64,000 bases of DNA, taken from positions 1 through 64,000 of the forward strand of contig NZ_JAIOGQ010000006.1 in the NCBI RefSeq assembly GCF_019904135.1. The letters are read 5' to 3'. Under the pieces are notes generated by a model. The model was not told the DNA's origin and did not search any database. It worked only from the letters and a program-made list of their open reading frames with translations. The translations under genes and the position numbers were made by a program. Position 1 is the first letter of the stretch. Each line of letters begins with the position of its first letter. Shown here piece after piece: positions 46,794 through 56,739 of the stretch. The DNA comes from Paenibacillus caui (lineage in GTDB: Bacteria > Bacillota > Bacilli > Paenibacillales > Paenibacillaceae).

Positions 46794-47971
46794 CAGCTGC
46801 AGCCAATACCTACGACGTCATCGTTGTCGGAGCGGGTTCGATGGGCATGAGCGCCGGCTACTATTTGGCGAAGCAGGGAGTACGAACCCTTCTGATTGAC
46901 GCGTTTGACCCTCCGCACCTTGAGGGCAGCCATCATGGCGAGCCCAGATTGATCCGGCATGCCTACACCGGACATCCAACCTACATCGATCTGGCGCTGC
47001 GGGCTCACGAGCTCTGGAACGAGATCGAGGAGCTGACGGGAACGAAGCTGCTTGTGCAGTCCGGCGTGCTGAACATAGCGGACCGGGAGCTGTATTCGTT
47101 CGCTTCCCGGGCGGCTGAAGCCGAGCGCAGCCATATAGCCGTGGAGCGGCTGGATGCGGCTGAAATCCGCAGGCGCTGGCCGGGTATCCGCATCCCGGAC
47201 CGCTTTGAAGCGATGTATGAACCGGCGGCGGGTTACTTGTACAGCGAGCGGTGCCTGGCCGCTTACAGAGAGCTTGCTCTGTCGCATGGAGCAGAGCTCC
47301 TGACAGGTACGCCTGTGGGAAACATTTCCGCTGATGCCGGCAGCGTGACGGTTTATACGAAGCGGGGCAATTACCATGCATCGGCGGCGATTGTCAGCGC
47401 CGGCGCCTGGTTTCGCTCGCTGTCGCCGTTCCTGGCACTGCCCGTACGGGCAGTGCGCAAGGTTGTCGGCTGGTTCGAAGCGGAAGCTTCTTTCCAGGCC
47501 GGGCGCTTTCCGGGCTTCACCTTGAACACCAATGAGGGCGTGTATTACGGGTTCCCCTCTATCGGCGGCGCTGGGCTGAAGATCGGCAGGCATGACACCG
47601 GCGAAACCTGGTCGCCCGGAGAGCCGCTTGCGCCATTCGGCAGCCGCGAAGAAGACGAAGGCGATCTTCGCCGCCTGCTGGAAGCTTATATGCCGGGCGC
47701 TGCCGGAAAGCTGCTGAAAGGCGCGGTGTGCAAATATGAGCATTCGCCGGATGAGGATTTTATCATCGACCGTCATCCGCTTTACGATCATGTGATCGCT
47801 GCCGGAGGCTTTTCCGGCCATGGCTTCAAATTTTCAAGCGTGGTAGGCGAGATTTTGGCAGATCTGATCATCCGCGGCGAAACCCGCCGCAATATCAGCC
47901 CGTTCTCGCTTTCCCGTTTTGACAAGGGCACGGGTGAGATCCGGCAGCGGCACCAATTAGGAGGAGATTGA
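46784..47971 (+). CDS. FAD-dependent amine oxidase (sarcosine/N-methyltryptophan oxidase type), start codon unclear
   Basis: The reading frame is open from 46784 to 47971. It encodes a monomeric sarcosine-oxidase-like flavoenzyme: FAD-binding TYDVIVVGAGSMGMSAGYYL, GSHHGEPRLIRHAY, and the covalent-flavin cysteine in KGAVCKYEHSPDEDFIIDRH, then GGFSGHGFKFSSVVGE. The first ATG in frame (46841) lies inside the FAD-binding glycine motif, so it cannot be the true start. Upstream in frame there is no ATG, GTG or TTG, only ATA at 46790. A GTG at 46780 in another frame (VTRNSSCSQY) suggests a one-base frameshift near 46800. The gene may therefore be broken. Confidence 0.8.
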   Translation, partial: PAIAAAANTYDVIVVGAGSMGMSAGYYLAKQGVRTLLIDAFDPPHLEGSHHGEPRLIRHAYTGHPTYIDLALRAHELWNEIEELTGTKLLVQSGVLNIADRELYSFASRAAEAERSHIAVERLDAAEIRRRWPGIRIPDRFEAMYEPAAGYLYSERCLAAYRELALSHGAELLTGTPVGNISADAGSVTVYTKRGNYHASAAIVSAGAWFRSLSPFLALPVRAVRKVVGWFEAEASFQAGRFPGFTLNTNEGVYYGFPSIGGAGLKIGRHDTGETWSPGEPLAPFGSREEDEGDLRRLLEAYMPGAAGKLLKGAVCKYEHSPDEDFIIDRHPLYDHVIAAGGFSGHGFKFSSVVGEILADLIIRGETRRNISPFSLSRFDKGTGEIRQRHQLGGD

Positions 47972-48445
47972 ATGAGCGACGTGAATATTGGGGCTTTTTT
48001 GGACACTTACGAGCAGCTGCTGGCAGCCGCAGCAGGGCTTGACGAGGAGCAGCTGAGCTGGAAGCAGGCGCCGGAGGTGTGGAGCGTCAAGGAGGTGCTC
48101 TCCCACCTGGTGGATCACAGCATTGTGGTCTCTTTCCGGATTCGCGATATTTTGGCCGAAACGACCGTTAGGCTGCCCGCGTTCAACCAGGATGCCTGGG
48201 TCAGCGGACAGCATGCCAATGACGGGGATGCCGCGAGCCTGCTGGACACGTTCTATGCTCTCCTGCTGAACAACGCCCGGCTGTTCCGGCGTTTGAGCGC
48301 TGCGGAGTGGGAGAAGACCGGCGTCAATGCGAAGGGCGAAACGGTGAGCGTGGCGGACATTGCCGGTCTTTTTATCCGGCATGTCCAGACGCATCTGGGA
48401 CAAATCGAGCGCATCAAACAGGCTGCCGCAGCAGCTTCCGTGTAG
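47972..48445 (+). CDS. DinB-family protein
   Basis: This 157-residue four-helix DinB/YfiT-type protein has the usual metal-binding histidines in VKEVLSHLVDHSIV and FIRHVQTHLGQIERI. Family members are thiol-dependent or metal-dependent transferases and hydrolases, often bacillithiol-linked. AGGAGGAG sits just before the ATG, which directly follows the oxidase stop. In this cluster a thiol-transfer role is plausible but unproven. Confidence 0.9.
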   Translation: MSDVNIGAFLDTYEQLLAAAAGLDEEQLSWKQAPEVWSVKEVLSHLVDHSIVVSFRIRDILAETTVRLPAFNQDAWVSGQHANDGDAASLLDTFYALLLNNARLFRRLSAAEWEKTGVNAKGETVSVADIAGLFIRHVQTHLGQIERIKQAAAAASV

Positions 48446-48508
48446 AGGCAGGACTAGGGGCCGTTTAGTTTCAAATCACGATACCGAAACAGACAAGGAG
48501 GATGGATC

Positions 48509-49858
48509 ATGGCCAGGCAGAGACAATTAAAGCTCGGAGCTATGCTTCACGGCGTTGGGGGAAGTACGTCGATGTGGCGGCATCCCGATGCGCGGCCGGA
48601 CGCAAGCGTCAATTTTGAATTGTATAAGCAGTGGGTGCGGAAAGCGGAGTCCGGCAAGCTCGATCTCATTTTCATCGCGGACGGATTGTATATCAATGAA
48701 AAATCGATCCCGCATTTTCTGAACCGCTTTGAACCCATTACCATCCTCAGCGCGCTCGCTGCGGTCAGCACCCATATCGGGCTGGTGGGCACCTTGTCCA
48801 CTTCCTACAGCGAGCCTTTTACCGTTGCCCGCCAGTTCGGCTCCCTCGATATGATCAGCGGCGGACGGGCCGGCTGGAATGTCGTCACATCCCCACTCGA
48901 AGGCTCTGCTTTGAATTACGGCAAAAAGGAGCATCCGGACCACGATAAAAGATACAGAATCGCCACCGAATATCTGGAGGTGACGCGTGGTCTGTGGGAT
49001 TCCTGGGAGGACGACGCTTTTGTTCGGGATAAGGAGTCCGGCGTATTTTTTGACCCGGCGAAAATGCACACGCTGAACCATGCGGGCGAGTTTTTCTCCG
49101 TCAAAGGCCCGCTGAACATCGCGCGTTCGAAGCAGGGCCAGCCGGTGATTTTTCAGGCGGGTTCGTCCGAAGTCGGCAAAAATTACGCCGCCAAAGAAGC
49201 CGATGCCATCTTCACCGGACAAGAGACGCTGGAGGAAGCGGCCGAGTTTTACCGGGACGTCAAGGGAAGAGCCGCTTCATTCGGACGGAATCCGGATGAT
49301 GTGCTCATCTTCCCGGGGATCGGACCGATCATCGGGAGCACGGAGGAAGAAGCGGAGCGCAAATACCGCGAGGTTGCCTCGCTGGTGACGATTGAGAACG
49401 CCCTGAACTATCTGGGCCGCTTTTTCGAGCATCATGATTTCTCCCAATATCCGCTGGATGAGCCGTTCCCCGATCTAGGCGATCTCGGCAAAAACAGCTT
49501 TCAGAGCAGCACGGACAAAATCAAGCGGGATGCCCGGGAGAAAGGGCTTACGCTCCGGCAGGTGGCGCTTCAGTCAGCGACGCCGCGGGGCGGGTTCATC
49601 GGCACTCCCGTGCAGGTGGCGGACCGGATTCAGGAGTGGTTTGAGGCGGGAGCGGCCGACGGGTTCATGATTTCGGCCGCCGTACCAAACGGACTGGAGG
49701 ATTTTGTCGACCGCGTCGTTCCGATTCTGCAGGAGCGCGGACTGTTCCGAACGGAATATGAAAGCGATACGCTGCGGGGCAACTTGGGGCTGGCCGTTCC
49801 GGAGAACCGGTATGCGAAGGCAGGCAAAAACAGCAATACAGCCGCCGCCCATGCCTGA
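48509..49858 (+). CDS. NtaA/SnaA/DszA-family FMN-dependent monooxygenase, YtnJ type
   Basis: This 449-residue luciferase-like monooxygenase begins [20 protein letters not shown] and carries [36 protein letters not shown] and the [20 protein letters not shown] block of the NtaA/DszA group. It uses reduced FMN and oxygen to cleave C-S or C-N bonds. With the smaller LLM enzyme, the amidohydrolase and the LysR regulator it matches the Bacillus ytn cluster. AAGGAGG precedes the ATG. Length is normal. Confidence 0.94.
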   Translation: MARQRQLKLGAMLHGVGGSTSMWRHPDARPDASVNFELYKQWVRKAESGKLDLIFIADGLYINEKSIPHFLNRFEPITILSALAAVSTHIGLVGTLSTSYSEPFTVARQFGSLDMISGGRAGWNVVTSPLEGSALNYGKKEHPDHDKRYRIATEYLEVTRGLWDSWEDDAFVRDKESGVFFDPAKMHTLNHAGEFFSVKGPLNIARSKQGQPVIFQAGSSEVGKNYAAKEADAIFTGQETLEEAAEFYRDVKGRAASFGRNPDDVLIFPGIGPIIGSTEEEAERKYREVASLVTIENALNYLGRFFEHHDFSQYPLDEPFPDLGDLGKNSFQSSTDKIKRDAREKGLTLRQVALQSATPRGGFIGTPVQVADRIQEWFEAGAADGFMISAAVPNGLEDFVDRVVPILQERGLFRTEYESDTLRGNLGLAVPENRYAKAGKNSNTAAAHA

Positions 49859-49936
49859 TCCGGGTTTTAGGGAATGGCGCGGATTGTCGGATGGGTTCTT
49901 GATGAGCATCTAGCCTTGAAAGGAGACTTGTACAGG

Positions 49937-50092
49937 ATGAAAGTAGCTTTGTTCAGCCTGATGATGAATCTTCCCAAACGGCTTGACCGAATCGGAGCAG
50001 CTGGAGCAGCTGGAGCAGCTTGCATCGTTTTGCCGAGGATGTGATGCCCGTGCTGAAGCAGGAAATTCCGAGTTCCTTTTGGAGCAGCGTTA
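49937..50092 (+). pseudogene. LLM-family monooxygenase remnant
   Basis: ATG 49937, with AAAGGAGAC upstream, starts MKVALFSLMMNLPKRLD, a typical N-terminus of a luciferase-like enzyme. After a tandem GGAGCAGCT repeat (three copies, about 49998-50024), another frame reads HRFAEDVMPVLKQEIPSSFW, the typical C-terminus. The middle of the gene (about 300 codons) is missing, so an internal deletion has joined the two ends. Confidence 0.6.
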
Positions 50093-50186
50093 GTTGTTTT
50101 CGCGGCATCCGAAGTGAGGTTTCGGCCCGGTCTTGCCGGGAGGACGATCGTTCTTTCACCAAAGCTATATGAAAAATAGAAACATG

Positions 50187-50230
50187 CGGCAACCGCCTCC
50201 AACATACGGAGAGCGGTTGCCGATTTTTTT
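50187..50230 (+). terminator. Rho-independent terminator of the monooxygenase cluster
   Basis: CGGCAACCGC pairs with GCGGTTGCCG around a 16-base loop, followed by seven T residues. Confidence 0.9.
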
Positions 50231-50351
50231 GGAGCAAGCAGCCTCTTTGATATCAGCCCAAATGCTACTACAATGGTCGTATATCATTTTATTCGTTGTT
50301 TCGTTGATCGGTCATTTGAAACCGTAAATTCCGATATTCAGGGAGGATATG

Positions 50352-50492
50352 ATGAAAACTTCCATCATGACCATCAGGACGGTTAGGCTGAATGGCCGTC
50401 CAATACGCGGGGACCAGGGCATCGGGTCGACATGCACCCGTTTAGGCGGCTGCGAGGCGCCGGTCCAGGTTCCGGTTTCGGTTCCGGTATGA
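50352..50492 (+). CDS. Short open frame ahead of pxpB
   Basis: A 46-codon frame starts MKTSIMTIRTVRLNGRP with the strong site GGGAGG about six bases upstream, and ends at 50492, shortly before the pxpB coding region. No family recognised. It could be a leader peptide coupled to pxpB translation or an accidental frame. Its good ribosome site is the only positive sign. Confidence 0.25.
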   Translation: MKTSIMTIRTVRLNGRPIRGDQGIGSTCTRLGGCEAPVQVPVSVPV

Positions 50493-50536
50493 TGAACCCG
50501 GGAGGCTCCGGATCCGGATTGAACCGGTCCAATGAG

Positions 50537-51262
50537 ATGAAGATCATCCCGCTTGGCGATTCGGCGCTAGTCGTGAAATGGGGGGAATCCATCAGCCTGG
50601 ATACCCATCAGCAGGTCAGACAGTTATCGGATTATCTGCAGGAGCATCCTTTTAAAGGCATGATCGAATATGTGCCGGCCTTTGCGTCGGTAACGATCTA
50701 TTACGACGGTTTGGAGCTGATGGCAGAATATGCCGATTTGGTGGATCGGGAGGACCGGGACTTTCCGTACCAAATCGCCACAGCTGTCGTAACCCGGATT
50801 ATGCGGCAGCTTAAGGACATTCCAGTTCAGCCGGCCAGAGTCGTAGAGATTCCCGTTTGCTACGGAGGAGATCTGGGACCGGATCTGGATGTGGTGGCCA
50901 AGCACAACGGACTCTCGACGGAAGAAGTCATCGATATTCATACCTCCGCCGATTATCTCGTCTACATGCTTGGTTTTGCCCCGGGATTTGCTTATCTGGG
51001 CGGTATGTCGGAGAGAATCGCTGCACCGAGGAGGGAAACACCTAGGCTTTCAATACCGGCAGGTACTGTTGGCATCGCAGGCGGACAGACAGGGGTTTAT
51101 CCGATAGACACCCCGGGGGGCTGGCAGTTAATCGGCAAGACGCCGACCCGGCTGTTCATTCCGAAGCTCATGCCGCCAACTTTGCTGATGGCAGGGGATA
51201 TTGTCCGCTTCTATCCGATTTCCCGCAAGGAGTTTGATGAGTGGGAGGGGACGAAGCCATGA
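50537..51262 (+). CDS. pxpB: 5-oxoprolinase subunit PxpB
   Basis: This protein of about 241 residues (KipI-like) is part of the ATP-dependent 5-oxoprolinase PxpABC that opens 5-oxoproline to glutamate. Conserved blocks are IIPLGDSALVVKWGESISLD at the N-terminus and LGFAPGFAYLGGM with IPAGTVGIAGGQTGVYP. The start is uncertain: ATG 50537 fits the family but lacks a ribosome site, TTG 50519 is downstream of GGGAGG, and ATGs at 50489 and 50432 would add a Gly/Ser-rich extension. Its stop overlaps the pxpC start. Confidence 0.9.
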   Translation: MKIIPLGDSALVVKWGESISLDTHQQVRQLSDYLQEHPFKGMIEYVPAFASVTIYYDGLELMAEYADLVDREDRDFPYQIATAVVTRIMRQLKDIPVQPARVVEIPVCYGGDLGPDLDVVAKHNGLSTEEVIDIHTSADYLVYMLGFAPGFAYLGGMSERIAAPRRETPRLSIPAGTVGIAGGQTGVYPIDTPGGWQLIGKTPTRLFIPKLMPPTLLMAGDIVRFYPISRKEFDEWEGTKP

Positions 51263-52263
51263 GTCTGTTCGTGAATAAGCCAGGGCTTCTGACAACCGTT
51301 CAGGACTTGGGCAGATTCGGGGTACAAAAATACGGGGTCATTGCAGGCGGGGCTATGGACACTTTTGCCCTAAGGATGGCCAATTTGCTGGTCGGCAACG
51401 AAGAAACGGACGCGGGCCTCGAAATCACCATGCTGGGCCCGGATATCTTAATGGAGCAAACAGCTCTCATCTCAATTTGCGGCGGGGATTTATCCCCGAA
51501 GCTGAACGGAAAGCCCCTTCCCTTGTGGAGAACGGTTCTGGCGCCAAAGGGCAGCCGCCTTTCGTTCGGCAAGCTGCGGCAAGGCTGCCGTGCTTATCTC
51601 GCCGTTGGCGGGGGACTGGATGTGCCAGTGGAAATGAACAGCCGCACTACCTACCTGAGGGCGGGGATCGGCGGATTTTGCGGCCGCGCCCTGCGTCAAG
51701 GCGACCGAATCCCGCTTGGCGCTGCATCCCTTCGCTGTTTGAATTTAATGGGCCTGCTGGCTCGTGAGGCGGATGGGGATTTTGGAGCTGTCAGCCATTG
51801 GTCAGTCACCCCGGGCATGCTGCCGCCCTATTCGCCAAACCCGACGGTACGCGTCATTGAGGGAGAAGAATACGGCTTATTTTCTGAAGAAAGCCTGCGC
51901 AGTTTCCTGAACGAATGGTACGATGTGCTGCCGCAATCGGACCGGATGGGCTACCGCTTCACGGGCAGCAAGCTTACCCTCAGGGAAAAGACGGAGCTGA
52001 TTTCGTCCGCCGTAACCTTCGGAACGGTGCAGGTGCCGTCTGACGGATATCCGATCGTATTGATGGCTGACCGTCAAACGACGGGAGGCTATCCCAAAAT
52101 CGCCCAGGTGATCACGGCGGATTTGCCTTTGCTTGCTCAGGTAAACCTGGGAGGACATGTACGGTTTCGCCTCATCTCCCTGAGGGAAGCCCAGAAACAG
52201 TACGTCGCCCGGGAGAGGGCGATCCGGACGCTGCGCAGCGGACTGGAGCAACTGCAGAAGTAG
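51259..52263 (+). CDS. pxpC: 5-oxoprolinase subunit PxpC
   Basis: This 334-residue biotin-dependent-carboxyltransferase-like (KipA) subunit begins [20 protein letters not shown], followed by [20 protein letters not shown] and the C-terminal [20 protein letters not shown]. It works with PxpA and PxpB. The ATG at 51259 overlaps the pxpB stop (ATGA) and has GGAGGGGAC upstream; an in-frame GTG at 51241 is earlier but less likely. Confidence 0.94.
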   Translation: MSLFVNKPGLLTTVQDLGRFGVQKYGVIAGGAMDTFALRMANLLVGNEETDAGLEITMLGPDILMEQTALISICGGDLSPKLNGKPLPLWRTVLAPKGSRLSFGKLRQGCRAYLAVGGGLDVPVEMNSRTTYLRAGIGGFCGRALRQGDRIPLGAASLRCLNLMGLLAREADGDFGAVSHWSVTPGMLPPYSPNPTVRVIEGEEYGLFSEESLRSFLNEWYDVLPQSDRMGYRFTGSKLTLREKTELISSAVTFGTVQVPSDGYPIVLMADRQTTGGYPKIAQVITADLPLLAQVNLGGHVRFRLISLREAQKQYVARERAIRTLRSGLEQLQK

Positions 52264-52327
52264 GCGAAAGACGGGCGGAGCGCCGGATTTGATTGAATCC
52301 ACAACGACGAGGGGAGGCAAAAGCAAT

Positions 52328-53113
52328 ATGACAAGCCAGATGAAGGCAGTGGATTTGAACTGCGATATGGGGGAAAGCTTCGGTGCTTACAGGCTGGGAA
52401 GGGACAGCGAGATTTTGAAATTCGTGACCTCCGTAAGTATCGCCTGCGGCTTTCATGCGGGAGATCCGGCTACCATGCGCCGAACGGTAAAGCTGGCGCT
52501 GGAGCATGATGTGGCGATTGGAGCCCATCCCGGACTTCAGGACCTGGTCGGCTTCGGGCGCAGGGAGATGGATATTTCGCCGGAAGAAGCTCATGATATA
52601 GTCGTCTATCAAATTGGATCACTGTGGGGATTTGTACGGGCGGAAGGGGCGAAGCTCCAGCATGTGAAGCCGCATGGCGCCCTGTATAATATGGCGGCCC
52701 GCAATGCCGGGCTGGCCGAAGCGATTGCGGAAGCGGTGTACAGCGTTGACCCTGAGCTTATTCTGTTCGGCCTTGCCGGAAGCGAGCTGATCAGGGCAGG
52801 GGAAAAGGCCGGACTGCGGACAGCAAGCGAGGTATTCGCAGACCGTACCTATCAATCAGACGGTTCGCTCACCGCTAGACGGCTTCCGGATGCGATGATC
52901 ACCGATGACCGGCAATCGGTTAATCAGGTGATCCGTATGGTTTCCGAAGGAAAGGTGCTCTCGCAGCAAAATACGGATGTGCCCATTCAGGCCGATACGA
53001 TCTGTATCCATGGCGATGGCGCTCATGCGGTAGATTTTGCGGGGAAAATCCGCAGCTCCTTGTCGGAAGCCGGCATTGTCGTCCAGCAGGTGGGCTTGAC
53101 ACTTAAACTGTAG
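52328..53113 (+). CDS. pxpA: 5-oxoprolinase subunit PxpA
   Basis: This 261-residue LamB/YcsF-family subunit has the metal-site start [15 protein letters not shown], then [11 protein letters not shown] and [10 protein letters not shown], and ends with [14 protein letters not shown]. It completes the PxpBCA set. The start at 52328 follows GAGGGGAGG by ten bases; an earlier TTG at 52289 precedes that site. Confidence 0.95.
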   Translation: MTSQMKAVDLNCDMGESFGAYRLGRDSEILKFVTSVSIACGFHAGDPATMRRTVKLALEHDVAIGAHPGLQDLVGFGRREMDISPEEAHDIVVYQIGSLWGFVRAEGAKLQHVKPHGALYNMAARNAGLAEAIAEAVYSVDPELILFGLAGSELIRAGEKAGLRTASEVFADRTYQSDGSLTARRLPDAMITDDRQSVNQVIRMVSEGKVLSQQNTDVPIQADTICIHGDGAHAVDFAGKIRSSLSEAGIVVQQVGLTLKL

Positions 53114-53410
53114 AGCACAGCATATGGGTCCTCCTTTCTTCACGTTTGCCTGTCAAATGCCGGGTGGACATAGTCAGCCGGAAGGACGCGGGCAGAACCC
53201 CCGTATCTCGGTCTGGCCTTGACATGACAGAGTGTGAACCAACAAAGAACATGCGAAAGCCTTACGCTCTTTGTTTGCTTCACCAAAGCAAACTGACAAC
53301 CAAATATGGTAAAATGATTGGGCTAATATACATTCGCTTCGGCTTACCCGGGATGACCGCGTTCTGCCGGTCATTTCCAGGCAAGCTGCAGCTGATAGAA
53401 GGAGAACGAG

Positions 53411-53755
53411 ATGCAGTCTATCGAACCGTCCCGAATACAGCTTATGATCGACCAATTCGTGAATCAGGACCTATATATTCATCTTGAAATGACAACCGGA
53501 GCCTACGCTGCCCACCTGGACAGCTCCAAGCATCCTGCCGCCAATTTTATCACCAACGCCGTAATCCGGTATTCCCATGGCGGGATATCCGGGAGCGGAC
53601 CGTACCGGGTCGGTCTGAAAATGGACCGGGGCTGGATCTACGCGGAAGGGCTCACCCATTATGAAGAGAGCGAGTCCGATAGGCTGATCATGGCGGGCCA
53701 TGACAACGAGGGCAAGCTGGTCGTGGCTTTGCAGCTGTCCCGGGAGCCTTTTTAA
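53411..53755 (+). CDS. yojF: YojF-family protein (DUF1806)
   Basis: This 114-residue soluble protein has the YojF pattern: LYIHLEMTTGAYAAH, FITNAVIRYSHGGISGSGPY and VGLKMDRGWIYAEGLTHYE. Its function is not established, but it is regularly found directly before bshB2, as here (25 bases). AGAAGGAGA precedes the ATG. Confidence 0.9.
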   Translation: MQSIEPSRIQLMIDQFVNQDLYIHLEMTTGAYAAHLDSSKHPAANFITNAVIRYSHGGISGSGPYRVGLKMDRGWIYAEGLTHYEESESDRLIMAGHDNEGKLVVALQLSREPF

Positions 53756-53779
53756 TGAATGAGGAGATGAAACCTTAAG

Positions 53780-54439
53780 ATGGAACAGCAAGTACTTGTA
53801 ATCCTGCCGCATCCTGATGATGAAGCCTTTGGCGTCTCCGGAACGCTGGCCAAGCTTTTGCATAACGGAGCCAAGGTGACCTATGCGTGTTTGACATTGG
53901 GAGAAATGGGCCGGAATATGGGCATTCCGCCTTTTGCCAGCCGGGTAACCCTCCCTGCCATACGGAAGAAAGAGCTTGAGGCGTCCTGCCGGGCCATCGG
54001 GATACAGGATCTGCGGATACTCGGCTTTCATGACAAGATGATCGAATTTGAGGACCAGGATGCGCTGAATGCAAGCATCGACGCACTCCTTCAGGAGCTT
54101 CGGCCTTCGCTTGTCATTACTTTCTACCCCGGATACAGCGTTCATCCCGATCACGACGCATGCGGAGCGGCGGTGATTCGAAGCGTAGGCAAGCTGCCCC
54201 GGAACGAGAGACCTGTCGTCCATTGCGTGGCTTTCTCCAAAAACTGCGAGGAGGAGCTGGGCAAGCCGGATGTAACGGTGGATGTCAAGGACTTTCTGAA
54301 GCAAAAAATGGAGTCGATGCAGGCCCACAAGTCCCAATTCCAGGCTGCCGAGCTGCTGGGCCGGAAGAAGCTGAACGATCAGGAAATCCGGCGGCGTTTC
54401 GGAACGGAGGGCTACTGGACGTACAAATTTGAAAGCTGA
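53780..54439 (+). CDS. bshB2: Bacillithiol biosynthesis deacetylase BshB2
   Basis: This 219-residue PIG-L/LmbE-type zinc deacetylase has the metal motifs VILPHPDDEAFGVSG near the N-terminus and YPGYSVHPDHDACG. It removes the acetyl group from GlcNAc-malate during bacillithiol synthesis. Its presence supports a Bacillales origin and fits nearby thiol-related genes (DinB, organosulfur enzymes). GAGGAG lies upstream of the ATG. Confidence 0.93.
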   Translation: MEQQVLVILPHPDDEAFGVSGTLAKLLHNGAKVTYACLTLGEMGRNMGIPPFASRVTLPAIRKKELEASCRAIGIQDLRILGFHDKMIEFEDQDALNASIDALLQELRPSLVITFYPGYSVHPDHDACGAAVIRSVGKLPRNERPVVHCVAFSKNCEEELGKPDVTVDVKDFLKQKMESMQAHKSQFQAAELLGRKKLNDQEIRRRFGTEGYWTYKFES

Positions 54440-54542
54440 TTTCTGCCAGTCTGTAGTTATAGTAGATGCCGGTCTTAAGCCGTCATGCTTATGCCGGCAT
54501 TTGACTCATGCTTAGGATACTGGAGATACTCCGGGATTGCGG

Positions 54543-54608
54543 TTGACATCGAAAATAAATGATGATATATAAAAAAGAGGGTTAGCACTCGTCTTGTCAG
54601 AGTGCTAA
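54543..54608 (+). promoter_or_regulatory. htpG promoter with CIRCE operator
   Basis: TTGACA (54543-54548), 17-base spacer, TATATA (54566-54571), then a perfect CIRCE element TTAGCACTC, nine bases, GAGTGCTAA (54582-54608) over the transcription start. HrcA should repress htpG here. Confidence 0.92.
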
Positions 54609-54706
54609 CGAAGCTCGTCAAACGTTACATATTTCTTATTCTTATTAGCAATGACCCGCTTGGGTCTATCTTTTTCAAAAAAAGTTAGAAAGGGGATTTC
54701 TCTTCC

Positions 54707-56587
54707 ATGGCAAAAATGGAGTTTAAGGCCGAATCCAAACGTTTGCTGGACATGATGATTCATTCCATCTATACGCAGAAAGAAATTTTTCTGAGAGAGC
54801 TCATTTCCAACAGCAGCGATGCTATCGACAAAATTTACTACAAAGCGCTGACGGACGATCAACTGACGTTTAATAAAGAGGACTACTACATTAAAGTAAC
54901 GGCAGACAAGGCAACCCGGACGCTAAAGATTTCCGATACGGGGATCGGGATGACGAAGGAAGAGCTGGAGAATAACCTCGGCGTTATCGCCAAGAGCGGC
55001 TCGCTTGCTTTCAAGAACGAAACCGAGCTTAAAGACGGCTACAATATCATCGGCCAGTTCGGCGTTGGTTTCTACTCCGCGTTTATGGCAGCGGATACCG
55101 TTACGGTAATCAGCAAACCGCTGGGCAGCGACGAAGCTTTCAAATGGGAGTCCGAGGGAGCCGACGGGTATACGATTGTGCCTGCCGAGAAGGATTCCGT
55201 CGGAACCGACATCATTCTTAAAATCAAAGAAAACACCGAAGATGAGCAGTACGATGAGTTTTTGGAGGAGTATGGATTAAGATCGATCATCAAGAAATAT
55301 TCCGACTTCATCCGCTACCCGATCAAGATGGATGTGACCAGACAAAGAGCGGTGGAAGGCAAAGAGGGCGAGTTCGAGGATTATTCCGAAGAGCAGACGG
55401 TGAACAGCATGGTTCCGATCTGGCGCCGAAATAAAAACGAGCTTAAGGACGAGGATTACGAAAGCTTTTATTTTGAGAAAAGATACGGCTTTGACAAGCC
55501 TTTGAAGCATATCCATATCAGCGCCGACGGTGCCGTTGTGTATCATGCGATTCTTTTCATCCCGGAAAATACACCGTTCGACTATTACACCAAAGAATAC
55601 GAAAAGGGACTCGAGCTGTATTCGAACGGCGTACTGATCATGAACAAGTGTGCGGACCTGCTGCCTGACTATTTCAGCTTCGTCAAAGGGATGGTCGATT
55701 CGGAGGATCTCTCGCTCAATATTTCTCGGGAAATGCTGCAGCATGACCGGCAGCTCAAGCAAATCGCGAAGAACATCAAAAATAAAATCAAAAGCCAGCT
55801 GCTCGGCATGCTGAAGGATGAAAGAGAGAACTACGAAAAGTTCTACAAATCGTTCGGCAGACAGTTGAAATACGGTGTTTACAGCGATTATGGCGCCAAC
55901 AAGGATGACCTTCAGGATCTGCTGCTGTTCTACTCTTCCAAAGAGAAAAAGCAGGTATCGCTGGGCGAATACGTAGCGCGCATGCCTGAAGATCAGAAAT
56001 ATATTTATTACGCAACCGGCGATTCCATCGAGCGGATCGACAAGCTGCCGCAAACCGAGCTGGTGGCGGATAAGGGCTATGAAATTCTTTATTTGACCGA
56101 CGACATCGACGAATTTGCGCTTAAATCGATTATGAGCTACAAGGACAAGGAATTTAAGTCCGTTTCCAGCGGCGACCTCGGCATCGAATCCGATGAAAGT
56201 GAGAAATCCGCCGAAGCGGAAGAGAACGAAAACAAAGATCTGTTCGCATCCATGGCAGCGATCCTGGAGGGCAAAGTGAAGGAAGTCAAGGCGTCCAAGC
56301 GGCTGAAAAGCCATCCGGTCTGCCTGAGTAGCGAGGGCGAGCTTTCGATCGAAATGGAAAAGGTCCTCCGGTCCATGCCGAACGGTCAGGATGTTAAAGC
56401 GGACAAGGTGCTGGAGATCAACGTCCATCATCAGGTGTTCCAATCCTTGAAGGATGCTTTCGATAAAGACAAAGAGAAACTGAACCTGTATACGAATCTG
56501 CTGTACAATCAAGCCCTTCTGATCGAAGGATTGCCGATTCAGGATCCGGTTGAATTTACGAACGATATTTGCAAGGTTATGGTATAG
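54707..56587 (+). CDS. htpG: Molecular chaperone HtpG (Hsp90)
   Basis: This 626-residue ATP-dependent chaperone has an N-terminal ATP-binding fold with [40 protein letters not shown] and [15 protein letters not shown], then middle and dimerisation domains. It is the full usual length. AGAAAGGGG precedes the ATG. It is expressed as a single gene from a CIRCE-controlled promoter, with a terminator after it. Confidence 0.97.
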   Translation: MAKMEFKAESKRLLDMMIHSIYTQKEIFLRELISNSSDAIDKIYYKALTDDQLTFNKEDYYIKVTADKATRTLKISDTGIGMTKEELENNLGVIAKSGSLAFKNETELKDGYNIIGQFGVGFYSAFMAADTVTVISKPLGSDEAFKWESEGADGYTIVPAEKDSVGTDIILKIKENTEDEQYDEFLEEYGLRSIIKKYSDFIRYPIKMDVTRQRAVEGKEGEFEDYSEEQTVNSMVPIWRRNKNELKDEDYESFYFEKRYGFDKPLKHIHISADGAVVYHAILFIPENTPFDYYTKEYEKGLELYSNGVLIMNKCADLLPDYFSFVKGMVDSEDLSLNISREMLQHDRQLKQIAKNIKNKIKSQLLGMLKDERENYEKFYKSFGRQLKYGVYSDYGANKDDLQDLLLFYSSKEKKQVSLGEYVARMPEDQKYIYYATGDSIERIDKLPQTELVADKGYEILYLTDDIDEFALKSIMSYKDKEFKSVSSGDLGIESDESEKSAEAEENENKDLFASMAAILEGKVKEVKASKRLKSHPVCLSSEGELSIEMEKVLRSMPNGQDVKADKVLEINVHHQVFQSLKDAFDKDKEKLNLYTNLLYNQALLIEGLPIQDPVEFTNDICKVMV

Positions 56588-56604
56588 GCCGTTTTAAATG
56601 CAGG

Positions 56605-56631
56605 AGCCGTCCCTCGAGGGACGGCTTTTTG
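56605..56631 (+). terminator. Rho-independent terminator of htpG
   Basis: AGCCGTCCCT pairs with AGGGACGGCT with a tiny loop, followed by TTTTT. Confidence 0.9.
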
Positions 56632-56646
56632 GTTTTATCCCTCTCC

Positions 56647-56739
56647 CTACCGTAGAAACGTAATTTCAATGTGGTTGTAGTAGTCCTGCAGCGCTTTTCG
56701 CATGATACGATCCTGGTTCTTTAAGTCATTCATCTTCAT
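56647..56739 (-). pseudogene. Possible anti-sigma factor N-terminal remnant
   Basis: A 30-codon frame (MKMNDLKNQDRIMRKALQDY, ending EITFLR) starts in the last codons of the sigma-factor gene, the usual place of a cognate anti-sigma factor, and stops early at 56647. Translational overlap with the sigma gene and its charged helical character support a truncated anti-sigma. It is too short to be sure. Confidence 0.4.

Noticed and set aside
46841..46843. ATG 46841 as the start of the flavin oxidase
   Set aside because: It falls inside the GAGSMGMSAG nucleotide-binding motif, so the true protein must begin upstream.
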